Assembly: GCA_003241215.1 (NCBI GenBank)
Contig: QFOL01000101.1
Span: 1-12,532, forward strand
DNA from: Agrobacterium fabrum
Lineage (GTDB): Bacteria > Pseudomonadota > Alphaproteobacteria > Rhizobiales > Rhizobiaceae
Length of the DNA: 12,532 bases
Direction of reading: 5' to 3'
The position numbers and the translations under genes were made by a program. Positions 1 through 7,655 of this stretch are shown piece by piece. The notes under the pieces are model-generated. The model was not told where the DNA came from. It made no database searches and saw only the letters and a list, made by a program, of their open reading frames with translations. Numbering within the stretch: position 1 is the stretch's first letter; each line of letters starts with the position of its first letter.

Positions 1-10
1 CTGTTACATA

Positions 11-25
11 CCCGGCAATGCCGGG
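11..25. repeat. Short GC hairpin, CCCGGC-AAT-GCCGGG
   Basis: Six perfect G/C pairs (11-16 with 20-25) close a 3-nt loop. No T-run follows on either strand, so it is not a classical intrinsic terminator. It could be the end of a terminator for a gene left of the window, or incidental. Confidence 0.35.
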
Positions 26-490
26 GTTGGGTCGGTCAGGCCCTGATGAGACGGGGGAACCGTCAGGTGACTCCGCACTGGTCCGGCCATGCACGCAAAA
101 ACACACCTTCCCGTCTTGCGGGGTTCGATAACGTAAACGCTCGATATGTCACGGAAACCGCGTGCAAAAGAGGTGTTGCTTTCGTGGTGTTTTTGGGCAC
201 ACAAATGCCACGCTGTGGATCAGTGTCGTTGGTGTACCACAAAAATAGGCGCAAATCAATAATTTGCTTCGACCGTGGCCGCAACATCACATGGCGGCCA
301 AAGAACCGCCTATAAATTAGCCTCAGAAATACTGTCAAAATGCTTCGTGACAGGCCCTCGCGGCAAAAGGAGCAAAAAAATTTCGTTTCCTGAGTGAAGA
401 AACACGAAAGCCTCTTAAACTCTTCGTAATTCCACGCCAATATCCGATTCGACTGAAAAGGCAAAATCCGCAAATTGGCGATGCTTTTTT

Positions 491-500
491 ACTTTAAAGT
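491..500. promoter_or_regulatory. Perfect 10-bp palindrome ACTTTAAAGT before gdhZ
   Basis: ACTTTAAAGT is its own reverse complement and lies just 9 nt before the gdhZ ribosome binding site. It may be part of a -10 region or a small operator, or simply AT-rich leader. No known regulator is assigned. Confidence 0.25.
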
Positions 501-509
501 GTGATTTTT

Positions 510-515
510 GGAGGA
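510..515 (+). promoter_or_regulatory. gdhZ ribosome binding site GGAGGA
   Basis: A strong Shine-Dalgarno match with 11 nt to the ATG at 527. It supports that ATG as the start codon. Confidence 0.7.
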
Positions 516-526
516 ATCCGCGTCAA

Positions 527-3500
527 ATGGGCTACAGAAACAATCCAAAACGCGAAAAACAGATCGAAAAAGCGCGTCAGCAGGCAATTGCCGAAAATGT
601 CCAATTTCTTGATCCAGGTATTCTTTATGGAAGGGCAAGTGCCGACGATATAGAATATTATTCCGCGGAGATGCTGGCGGCAAGCGCGGCTCACAGTTTC
701 GAGGCGCTTTCCCGCTGGAGCGGAGAGGCTCCTTATATCAGCATCACCCAGGTGGAAGGTGTCTCCCCGCGGGATATTCCGGTAACGGTCCTGACCATTA
801 TCGGCCGCAACATGCCTTTCCTTTACGATTCCGTCATGGGCGAGGTCACGAGCAGCTATCGCGGTCTTTATCTCGCCGTGCATCCAATATTGGTGCGCGA
901 CGAAAGTGCGCAGGCGGGCTATCGCCTCGCGGAACCCGAGGACGATCCGACCGAGAATATAAGCCTCATCCAGCTGCATATCGCGCCGCTGACGCAGCAG
1001 GCCGCCGCGACGCTGGAGGAACGGCTGCGCTTCGTGCTGGCGCAGGTCCAGTTCGCCTATCGCGACTGGCGGCCGATGCTGGCGAAACTCGATGAGGCGC
1101 TGGATGAATTGTCCAAGCGCGGCTCGTCGCGGCGCAAGACCGAGCGTGCGGAAGCCGTCGAATTCCTCAACTGGCTTCGCAACGACAATTTCACCTTCCT
1201 CGGCATGCGTGACTACACCTATTCCGGCAAGGGAAAGAACGCCAAGATCGAGCGCGGTGACGGCGTCGGCCTCGGCAGCCTCAGCGATCCGGATGTACGC
1301 GTGTTGCGCCTCGGCAAGAACGCCGTGACGACGACACCGGAAATCCTCGCCTTCCTCGACGGCCCGGATTTCCTCATTGTCACCAAGGCCAATGTGAAAT
1401 CCATCGTGCACCGCCGCGCCTACATGGATTATATCGGTATCAAGCGCTTCGACGAGGACGGCAACGTCATCGGCGAATTGCGCATCGTCGGCCTCTTTAC
1501 CGCCACCGCCTATACGCGCTCGGTCAAGCAGATACCGCTGCTGCGCGCCAAGGTCGCGGAAGTCGAGCGGCATTTCGGTTTCGACCCGAACAGCCACTCC
1601 GGTCGCATCCTGCAGAACACGCTGGAAGCCTATCCCCGTGACGATCTCTTCCAGATCGAAACGGATCTTCTGATCCGCTTCATCGAGCAGATCATGGAGC
1701 TGAGCGACCGGCCGCGCGTGCGTGTGCTCGCACGTATCGACCGTTTCGACCGCTTCGTTTCCGCCATTATCTTTGTGCCGCGCGAGGAATATAATTCCTA
1801 CGTCCGTGAGAAGATCGGCGATTATCTGAGCAAGGTCTATGACGGGCATATTTCCGCCTATTACCCCGCCTTTCCGGAAGGCGCCGTCGCCCGCGTCCAC
1901 TTCATCGTCGGCCGCACGGAAGGCAAGACGCCGCGCATCGCCCAGGACAAGCTGGAAGATGCCGTCAGCGATATCGCGGCACGCTGGATAGACCATTTTA
2001 TCGCCCTCTCCGAACCGGGTGCGCCGGTGCTGGAGGTGGACCAAGCCTATCAGGAAGCCTTTACGCCGGAAGAGGCGATCGGCGATATGCCGGATATTCT
2101 GGGTGCGGCGAAGGGTGAGCCGGTCCGCATCGAGTTTTACCAGCAGGAAGGCCAGTCGGCCGAAACGCTGTCGCTGAAGATTTTCCACCGCGACGGCCAC
2201 CTGCCGCTTTCGCGCCGCGTGCCGCTGCTCGAAAATCTCGGTTTCAACGTCATCAGCGAGCGCACCTTCGATATCGGTGTCGTCCTGGACGGCGAAAAGC
2301 GCGACATCGTGCTGCATGATATGGAGCTATCCGTCGCCAAGGGAACGACGCTCGATCTGCCGCATTACGGACAGAAACTCGAAGAAGCTTTCCTTGCCGC
2401 CTTCTCCAGCAAGGTTGACAATGACAACTTCAACCGCCTGATCCTCGCCTGCGGCCTCACCGTGCGCGAAGTCTCCGTGCTGCGCGCCTATGCGCGTTAT
2501 CTGCGCCAGACCGGCATTGTCTATTCGCAGGAGCATATTTCCGAAACGCTCTATAAGTATCCGGCGATTTCCCGCAATATTTTCGCGCTGTTCAAGGCCG
2601 GCTTCGATCCGTCCGTCGATGAAAAGAAGCGGCTGAAAAAGCTCGCCGAAATACACAAGGCAATCGAAGCGGCTTTGAGCGGCGTTCCCAATCTCGATGA
2701 GGACCGCACCCTCAGACGTTACGTCAACGCCATCGACGCGACGCTGCGCACCAACTACTTCCAGAAAAATGCCGACGGTACGCCGCGTGACCTGTTAGCC
2801 TTCAAGTTCGATCCGAAACATCTGGATGGCCTGCCAGACCCGCGTCCCTTCCGCGAAATCTTTGTCTACGGCACCGAGGTCGAAGGCGTGCATCTGCGCT
2901 TCGGCAAGGTGGCGCGCGGCGGTCTGCGCTGGTCGGATCGCGGCCAGGATTACCGCACGGAAGTGCTCGGTCTCGTCAAGGCGCAACAGGTCAAGAATGC
3001 GGTAATTGTGCCTGTTGGCGCCAAGGGCGGCTTCTTCCCGAAGAACCTGCCGGCCGGCGGCTCCCGCGACGAGGTCTTTAATGCCGGCCGCGAGGCCTAC
3101 AAGACCTATATCCGCACCCTGCTGTCCATCACCGACAATATCGTCGACGATGCCATCGTGCCGCCAGCCGACACGCTGCGGCTCGACGGTGACGACCCCT
3201 ATTTCGTCGTCGCCGCCGACAAGGGAACGGCGACCTTCTCCGATACGGCGAACGGTCTTGCCCATGAGGCTGGTTTCTGGCTGGACGACGCCTTCGCATC
3301 GGGCGGTTCGGCCGGTTACGACCACAAGAAGATGGGTATTACCGCCCGTGGCGCCTGGGAAACGGTGAAACGCCATTTCCGTGAAATGGACACCGACATC
3401 CAGACCACCCCCTTCACAGTGGCGGGCGTGGGCGATATGTCCGGCGACGTTTTCGGCAACGGCATGCTGCTGTCGGAAAAGATCAGGCTGATCGCCGCCT

Positions 3501-5287
3501 TCGATCACCGCGACATCTTCATCGATCCGGATCCCGACACCGACAGGTCCTTTGCCGAACGCAAGCGGCTTTTCGAACTGCCGCGTTCCAGCTGGCAGGA
3601 TTACGATCGTTCGGCCCTCTCCGCCGGCGCGATGATCATTTCGCGCGCCGAAAAATCGGTGACGCTGACACCGGAAGCCGTGGCCGCCATCGGCATCGAC
3701 AAGTCAGTCGCCACGCCCTTCGAGATCATGACGGCCATACTGAAGGCACCAACCGATCTTCTGTGGTTCGGCGGCATCGGCACCTACATCAAGGCGGCGG
3801 TGGAAACCAATGCCGAGGTGGGTGACAGGGCGAACGACCCCATCCGCGTCAACGCAACCGAGCTGCGCGCCAAGGTCATCGGCGAAGGCGCCAATCTCGG
3901 CATCACCCAGAAGGGGCGCATCGCCTATGCGCTTTCGGGCGGGCGATGCAATTCCGACGCCATCGATAACTCGGCCGGCGTGAACTCCTCGGACGTGGAG
4001 GTCAACATCAAGATCGCGCTTGCCTCCGCCGTTAACAGCGGTCGCCTGACGATGCCGAAACGCAACCAGCTTCTCGCTTCCATGACGCCGGAAGTGGCGC
4101 AGCTGGTATTGCGCAACAACTACCTGCAATCGCTGGCGATCTCGCTGACGGAGCGGCTGGGCCTTTCGAACCGCGAAGAACTCGGCCGCCTGATGAGCGC
4201 GCTGGAGGCGACAGGACAACTGAACCGCAAGGTCGAGACCCTGCCGAACAATGCCGAATTCAGCGAAAGATACGCCACCGGCAAACCGCTGACCCGGCCG
4301 GAAATCGGCGTGCTCCTCTCCTATGCCAAGCTCACATTGTTCGATGCATTGGTGGCAAGCACGCTTCCCGACGAACCCTATCTCCAGCATCTTCTGGTCG
4401 ATTATTTCCCGGCCAAGATGCAGACGAACTATGCGGACGATATCAAGTCGCATCGCCTGCATCGCGAAATCGTCGCGACCGCGCTCGCCAATGCCGTCGT
4501 CAATCGCGGCGGCCCGGGCTTTGTGCAGAAACTTGCCGATGCGAGCGGCCTTCTGGCGGCCGACGTCGTCAAGGCTGCAGTGATCGTCGAGGATGGTTTC
4601 GGTCTCAAACGTCTGTGGAGCGAAGTCGACGCGCTTGATGGCAAGATCGGCGGTGAAGTCCAGAACGGGCTTTATGCCACGATCACGCGCATCTTCTCGG
4701 ATGCGAGCAGGCTTTACCTGCAAACCGGGAGCGCGGGTGCGGCCACAGGTGACATGGCGACCGAAATCGAGCGCCTGAAAACCGCCATCAAGACCCTGTC
4801 ACCGGCAGCGGCGAAGTATCGCCGCGAACTCGGCGTCACGGAAATCGACGGCGTTCCTTCCGGTCTTCTGGAGGAACTCGATACGCTTTCCCTGCTCGTC
4901 TATGTGCCGGAGATCATGCGCATCGCCGAAAGCGCCGGCACCACGCTTGCCCGCGCCGCCGAAAGCTATGCCACCGTCTCATCGACCTTCCGTGTCGCGC
5001 GCCTGCTGGATGCAAGCCAGCGCATCACGCCCGCCGATCACTATGAGAGTCTGGCGCTTCTGCGCAGTCAGGACCAGATTTCTTCGTCGAGACGGCGGAT
5101 CGTTGTTTCCGCGCTCACAGAATATGCCAAGGAGAAGGACCCGGTTCAGGCCTGGTATGCGGCCGACCGCGTGCGCGTCAACCGTATCGTCTCCGAACTC
5201 GGCGCGCTCAGCGAAAGCGGCGACACAAACCTTGCCCGTCTGACGGTCGCGGCAGGGCTGCTTGGCGATATCGTTCAGGCACGCTGA
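527..5287 (+). CDS. gdhZ: NAD-specific glutamate dehydrogenase, large (180-kDa class)
   Basis: Catalyses oxidative deamination of L-glutamate to 2-oxoglutarate and ammonium with NAD+, a cytosolic catabolic step linking nitrogen to the TCA cycle. At 1586 aa it has the usual length of the large class (Pfam Bac_GDH) rather than the 50-kDa class. A long N-terminal regulatory region (about 1-700, ACT-like in this family) precedes the catalytic part. There the sequence shows ARGGLRWSDR (796-805), VPVGAKGG (828-835, with K833 matching the catalytic lysine region), the nucleotide-binding segment VGDMSGDVFGNG (968-979), FGGIGTYIK (1081-1089) and VIGEGANLG (1117-1125). A helical C-terminal region follows. 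Start chosen for its GGAGGA site. The name gdhZ follows Caulobacter and Brucella, where the orthologue also restrains cell division; that role is not shown by this sequence. The reading frame is intact. Confidence 0.96.
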   Translation: MGYRNNPKREKQIEKARQQAIAENVQFLDPGILYGRASADDIEYYSAEMLAASAAHSFEALSRWSGEAPYISITQVEGVSPRDIPVTVLTIIGRNMPFLYDSVMGEVTSSYRGLYLAVHPILVRDESAQAGYRLAEPEDDPTENISLIQLHIAPLTQQAAATLEERLRFVLAQVQFAYRDWRPMLAKLDEALDELSKRGSSRRKTERAEAVEFLNWLRNDNFTFLGMRDYTYSGKGKNAKIERGDGVGLGSLSDPDVRVLRLGKNAVTTTPEILAFLDGPDFLIVTKANVKSIVHRRAYMDYIGIKRFDEDGNVIGELRIVGLFTATAYTRSVKQIPLLRAKVAEVERHFGFDPNSHSGRILQNTLEAYPRDDLFQIETDLLIRFIEQIMELSDRPRVRVLARIDRFDRFVSAIIFVPREEYNSYVREKIGDYLSKVYDGHISAYYPAFPEGAVARVHFIVGRTEGKTPRIAQDKLEDAVSDIAARWIDHFIALSEPGAPVLEVDQAYQEAFTPEEAIGDMPDILGAAKGEPVRIEFYQQEGQSAETLSLKIFHRDGHLPLSRRVPLLENLGFNVISERTFDIGVVLDGEKRDIVLHDMELSVAKGTTLDLPHYGQKLEEAFLAAFSSKVDNDNFNRLILACGLTVREVSVLRAYARYLRQTGIVYSQEHISETLYKYPAISRNIFALFKAGFDPSVDEKKRLKKLAEIHKAIEAALSGVPNLDEDRTLRRYVNAIDATLRTNYFQKNADGTPRDLLAFKFDPKHLDGLPDPRPFREIFVYGTEVEGVHLRFGKVARGGLRWSDRGQDYRTEVLGLVKAQQVKNAVIVPVGAKGGFFPKNLPAGGSRDEVFNAGREAYKTYIRTLLSITDNIVDDAIVPPADTLRLDGDDPYFVVAADKGTATFSDTANGLAHEAGFWLDDAFASGGSAGYDHKKMGITARGAWETVKRHFREMDTDIQTTPFTVAGVGDMSGDVFGNGMLLSEKIRLIAAFDHRDIFIDPDPDTDRSFAERKRLFELPRSSWQDYDRSALSAGAMIISRAEKSVTLTPEAVAAIGIDKSVATPFEIMTAILKAPTDLLWFGGIGTYIKAAVETNAEVGDRANDPIRVNATELRAKVIGEGANLGITQKGRIAYALSGGRCNSDAIDNSAGVNSSDVEVNIKIALASAVNSGRLTMPKRNQLLASMTPEVAQLVLRNNYLQSLAISLTERLGLSNREELGRLMSALEATGQLNRKVETLPNNAEFSERYATGKPLTRPEIGVLLSYAKLTLFDALVASTLPDEPYLQHLLVDYFPAKMQTNYADDIKSHRLHREIVATALANAVVNRGGPGFVQKLADASGLLAADVVKAAVIVEDGFGLKRLWSEVDALDGKIGGEVQNGLYATITRIFSDASRLYLQTGSAGAATGDMATEIERLKTAIKTLSPAAAKYRRELGVTEIDGVPSGLLEELDTLSLLVYVPEIMRIAESAGTTLARAAESYATVSSTFRVARLLDASQRITPADHYESLALLRSQDQISSSRRRIVVSALTEYAKEKDPVQAWYAADRVRVNRIVSELGALSESGDTNLARLTVAAGLLGDIVQAR

Positions 5288-5304
5288 CCGGCAGTTTCGA
5301 TAAA

Positions 5305-5331
5305 GCCATCCGGGTCGCAGGCCCGGATGGC
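5305..5331. repeat. Perfect 10-bp stem-loop after gdhZ
   Basis: GCCATCCGGG (5305-5314) pairs exactly with CCCGGATGGC (5322-5331) around a 7-nt loop, TCGCAGG. It starts 17 nt after the gdhZ stop. No T-run follows, so it may act as a 3'-end stabiliser or a Rho-dependent or processing structure rather than an intrinsic terminator. A family of dispersed intergenic repeats is another option that cannot be tested inside the window. Confidence 0.6.
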
Positions 5332-5344
5332 GGCAGACAAAACG

Positions 5345-5371
5345 GGATGCAGCGGCATTCCGCATTTTATT
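5345..5371 (+). terminator. Weak candidate terminator between gdhZ and the transporter
   Basis: GGATGC (5345-5350) pairs with GCATTCC (5355-5361) with one bulged T; a competing GCGG/CCGC stem (5352-5355 with 5360-5363) is also possible. Either is followed by ATTTTATT. The stem is short and the T-run is interrupted, so termination would be partial at best, and the transporter could still be read through from gdhZ. Confidence 0.3.
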
Positions 5372-5400
5372 CTCCCGCCGATTTTCCGATAGGACGATGA

Positions 5401-6777
5401 ATGACTGTCCCTTCCCCCAATGCGGAAACAGTGGTTGCCAAACGCGGCATCTGGGGCTGGGTGATGTTCGACTGGGCGGCGCAGCCCTTCTTTACGGTCG
5501 TCACAACCTTCATTTTCGGCCCCTATTTCGTCGCCCGCCTCACCGATGATCCGATTTCGGCCCAGGCGACTTGGAGCAACATGGCGACGGTGTCGTCGAT
5601 CATCATCGCCCTGTTCTCGCCCATCCTCGGCTCGATCGCCGACCAGTCCGGCGCACGCAAACCGTGGATCGCCTTTTTTGCCGTCATCAAGATCGTCAGC
5701 CTTTTCTTCCTCTGGTTTGCCGCGCCAGGCTCGCCGATCGTCCTGCCCGTCATCTGTATGATTTTCGCCTCCATCGCGGCGGAGTTTTCGATTGTCTTCA
5801 ACGACTCGATGATGCCCCGGCTGACCAATCCGCAAAATGTCGGACGTATCTCCAATCTCGCCTGGGGGCTCGGTTATCTCGGCGGCATGGTGGTGCTGAT
5901 TGCCGTGGTCACGCTGCTCGCCGCCAATCCGCAGACCGGGTTCACCATCGCCGGTATCAGGCCGCTTTTCGGTCTTGACCCCGCAACCGGAGAAGACGCC
6001 AGAATAACCGGCCCGCTCGCCGCGCTCTGGTACCTCATCTTCATTATGCCGATGTTTCTGCTGACCCCGGATGCGAAAAAGGGCCTGCCTTTTGGTGCCG
6101 CGATCCGCTCGGGACTGGGGGAGCTGAAGATAACCCTGCGCGAACTGCGCTATCGTCCCGTTCTGTTGCGGTTTCTGATCGCGCGCATGCTCTATCAGGA
6201 TGGCGTCAATGGCGTGCTTATTTTGGGCGGAGCCTTTGCTGCCGGCATGTTCGGCTGGGCGACGATGGAAATCGGCCTCTTCGGTATTCTGCTTAACGTC
6301 GTCGCTATTGCCGGTTGTTTTGCCGCCGGGCGTATCGACCAGAAACTCGGCTCACGCATCACCATCCTCATCAGTCTGGTGCTCCTGCTGCTGGCCACGC
6401 TCGGTATCGTCTCGACGGAAAAGGGCTCAACCCTGTTCGGCTTGATGCAATTGTCGACAGTGGACAATGGCGGCATTTTCGCTACAGGTGCGGAAAAGGC
6501 CTATCTTCTTTATGGCGTGCTGATCGGCTTCGCCTTCGGCCCGGTTCAAGCTTCGTCCCGCTCTTATCTCGCCCGCAATATCACCGTGGCGGAAGCGGGC
6601 CGCTATTTCGGCATCTACGCGCTTTCCGGACGGGCCACCAGCTTCATGGCGACGCTGTCATTTTCCATGGCAACCTATATGAGCGGTTCCGCCCATGTCG
6701 GCATGGCGACACTCATCGTGTTTCTGGGAGCAGGCTTCCTGCTGCTGTTGCGCGTTCCGGAAAGAGCAGCAGGCTGA
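5401..6777 (+). CDS. MFS transporter, Atg22/UMF1-like family
   Basis: A 458-aa inner-membrane protein with about 12 hydrophobic helices, the first around residues 18-43 and the last around 434-451. The pattern fits the UMF1/Atg22-like branch of the major facilitator superfamily: an N-terminal FDWAAQPF (23-30, in place of the family's YDWANSAF), the loop DQSGARKPW (81-89) after helix 2, FNDSMMPRL (133-141), RISNLAWGLGYLGG (149-162), YQDG (265-268) and QASSRSYLAR (383-392). The yeast relative exports amino acids from the vacuole, but the substrate of bacterial members is mostly unknown and cannot be told here. The start has AGGA at 5391-5394, 6 nt upstream. It is codirectional with gdhZ at 113 nt, so co-expression is possible but interrupted by hairpins. 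Confidence 0.88.
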   Translation: MTVPSPNAETVVAKRGIWGWVMFDWAAQPFFTVVTTFIFGPYFVARLTDDPISAQATWSNMATVSSIIIALFSPILGSIADQSGARKPWIAFFAVIKIVSLFFLWFAAPGSPIVLPVICMIFASIAAEFSIVFNDSMMPRLTNPQNVGRISNLAWGLGYLGGMVVLIAVVTLLAANPQTGFTIAGIRPLFGLDPATGEDARITGPLAALWYLIFIMPMFLLTPDAKKGLPFGAAIRSGLGELKITLRELRYRPVLLRFLIARMLYQDGVNGVLILGGAFAAGMFGWATMEIGLFGILLNVVAIAGCFAAGRIDQKLGSRITILISLVLLLLATLGIVSTEKGSTLFGLMQLSTVDNGGIFATGAEKAYLLYGVLIGFAFGPVQASSRSYLARNITVAEAGRYFGIYALSGRATSFMATLSFSMATYMSGSAHVGMATLIVFLGAGFLLLLRVPERAAG

Positions 6778-6836
6778 AGATCTGAAGCAGCAACGATGCG
6801 ATCGTCAGATTCGGCATCGGCCAAGGCCAAGCAGGA

Positions 6837-7412
6837 TTACAGCTGATCGAGCTTTTGCTGCAATGCGCGCAACTGCGCCTTCAGCTCATCGATTTCGGAT
6901 GCATTCGGCTTGCGGGTTTCCTTGGGCGCCTGCGGCATTGCGAAAGGCGTGAAACCCTGCATTGCCTGCCGGAAGAGTTCCGTATTGCGGCGGATCTGCT
7001 CCTCCATCATCTGCAGCGGCGCCTGGAAATTGCGGGCCAGCGAACCGTCGCCGAAGGCCTTCGCCATATGTTCCTGCATCTGGCTCTGCTGATCGGAGAA
7101 GGTCTTCATCGAATGTTCGAGGAAGGTCGGCACCACCATCTGCATCTGGTCGCCGTAATAGGAGATCAATTGCCGCAGAAACGCCGTCGGCAGCAGCGTA
7201 TTGCCGGTTTTGGCCTCCTGTTCGACGATGATCTGCGTCAGCACCGCGTGGGTAATATCCTCGGAGGACTTTGCATCCTGAACCTTGAAGTCCTCGCCGC
7301 GCTTGACCATCTGCGCGAGATCGTCGAGCGTCACATAGGTGCTGGTGCCGGTATTGTAGAGCCGCCGGTTGGCATATTTTTTGATGATTGTTTCGCCGTC
7401 GTGTTTCGCCAT
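6837..7412 (-). CDS. phaR: Polyhydroxyalkanoate synthesis repressor PhaR (AniA)
   Basis: A 191-aa DNA-binding regulator that in studied bacteria represses PHA granule genes and is released by binding the polymer. In Sinorhizobium and Rhizobium etli the orthologue is AniA, which steers carbon flux between polyhydroxybutyrate and exopolysaccharide. The N-terminal PHB_acc_N domain carries the hallmark KKYANRRLYNTGTSTYVTL (11-29). A second PHB_acc region follows (about 70-120), with LLPTAFLRQLISYYGDQMQ at 73-91. The C-terminus (174-191) shows I174, L177, L181, L184, L188 and L191 in a 3-4 heptad spacing, so a short coiled coil for oligomerisation is likely. AGGAGG (complement of 7418-7423) lies 5 nt before the ATG. 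It is divergent from phaA and convergent with the transporter. Autoregulation through the shared 243-bp gap is likely. Confidence 0.95.
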   Translation of the reverse strand: MAKHDGETIIKKYANRRLYNTGTSTYVTLDDLAQMVKRGEDFKVQDAKSSEDITHAVLTQIIVEQEAKTGNTLLPTAFLRQLISYYGDQMQMVVPTFLEHSMKTFSDQQSQMQEHMAKAFGDGSLARNFQAPLQMMEEQIRRNTELFRQAMQGFTPFAMPQAPKETRKPNASEIDELKAQLRALQQKLDQL

Positions 7413-7513
7413 GCCCGCCTCCTCGCGATGATGGTATTTTCTTGTTTTTTGGTGTTATTGCTCTTCCCGGTGCAAAGTGTATGCGCAAAATGCGCTCTCT
7501 GACAAATGTTTTG

Positions 7514-7545
7514 TGCATCGCAACAGTTTGTTTTTTGCGCAGCAA
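7514..7545. promoter_or_regulatory. Candidate PhaR operators, two TGC-N3-GCA dyads
   Basis: TGC-ATC-GCA lies at 7514-7522 and TTGC-GCA-GCAA at 7535-7545. Both have inverted TGC/GCA half-sites with a 3-bp spacer, and their centres (7518 and 7540) are 22 bp apart, about two helical turns. This fits cooperative binding on one face. The role is inferred from the reported TGC-rich recognition of PhaR and from the position between phaR and phaA. Confidence 0.5.
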
Positions 7546-7601
7546 TTTTCCGCAAGATTCCAGCGTGATTTAGCAACATCTTTTAAAGCAACTTTCGCCA
7601 T

Positions 7602-7630
7602 TTGACTTGTATTGAAAGCTTTGCCAGTCT
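7602..7630 (+). promoter_or_regulatory. Possible phaA promoter, TTGACT -35
   Basis: TTGACT (7602-7607) matches five of six bases of a -35 element. The hexamer 17 bp on, CAGTCT (7625-7630), is a poor -10. Initiation near 7637 would leave a leader of about 20 nt that just includes the phaA ribosome binding site. Confidence 0.3.
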
Positions 7631-7655
7631 CCGCCCGCAAGTGAGGAGAAAACTG

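Larger units (their letters stand above)
1..526. other. Gene-free region upstream of gdhZ
   Basis: No convincing gene is seen here; the short reading frames on both strands have no family resemblance and no good ribosome binding site. The left part (about 1-110) is GC-rich and rich in short inverted repeats, including a hairpin at 11-25 and a possible stem at 50-64. The part nearest gdhZ is AT-richer than the flanking coding DNA, as expected for promoter and leader sequence. An A/T-rich TATAAAT element lies at 311-317 and a TTGGCG hexamer at 475-480, but neither has a clear partner element at normal spacing, so no promoter is called. Upstream gene identity cannot be told from the window. Confidence 0.6.
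7413..7655. promoter_or_regulatory. Divergent phaR-phaA control region
   Basis: This 243-bp gap must hold the promoters of both phaR (leftward) and phaA (rightward). It is AT-rich compared with the genes and dense in TGC and GCA triplets: TGC at 7471, 7482, 7491, 7514 and 7536; GCA at 7485, 7520 and 7542; and a repeated AGCAAC at 7572-7577 and 7588-7593, 16 bp apart. TGC-rich motifs are what PhaR is reported to bind in Paracoccus and Rhodobacter. No gene is seen inside. Confidence 0.7.

Noticed and set aside
41..110. Possible cobalamin-type riboswitch core (GGGGGAAC ... GGTGACTCC ... CTGGTCC)
   Set aside because: The spacing differs from the consensus, no B12-box follows, and glutamate dehydrogenase is not a usual target. 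A CTGATGAG string also suggested a hammerhead, but the GAAA partner and stems are missing.
494..2317. Long 607-codon frame antisense to gdhZ
   Set aside because: It lies wholly opposite conserved gdhZ coding sequence, reads like a low-complexity GC-codon shadow (many Arg, Asp, His, Ala) and shows no family motifs. The same holds for the antisense frames at 3704-4723, 2795-3508 and 7668-8516.
6778..6836. Terminator between the transporter and phaR (ACGAT-GCG-ATCGT at 6793-6805)
   Set aside because: The stem is only five pairs and no T-run follows on either strand, so it is not called as a terminator although the genes converge here.
7602..7655. Upstream TTG start adding 18 residues to PhaA
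   Set aside because: No ribosome binding site, it would overlap the likely -35 element, and thiolases of this class start at the position given by the ATG at 7656.
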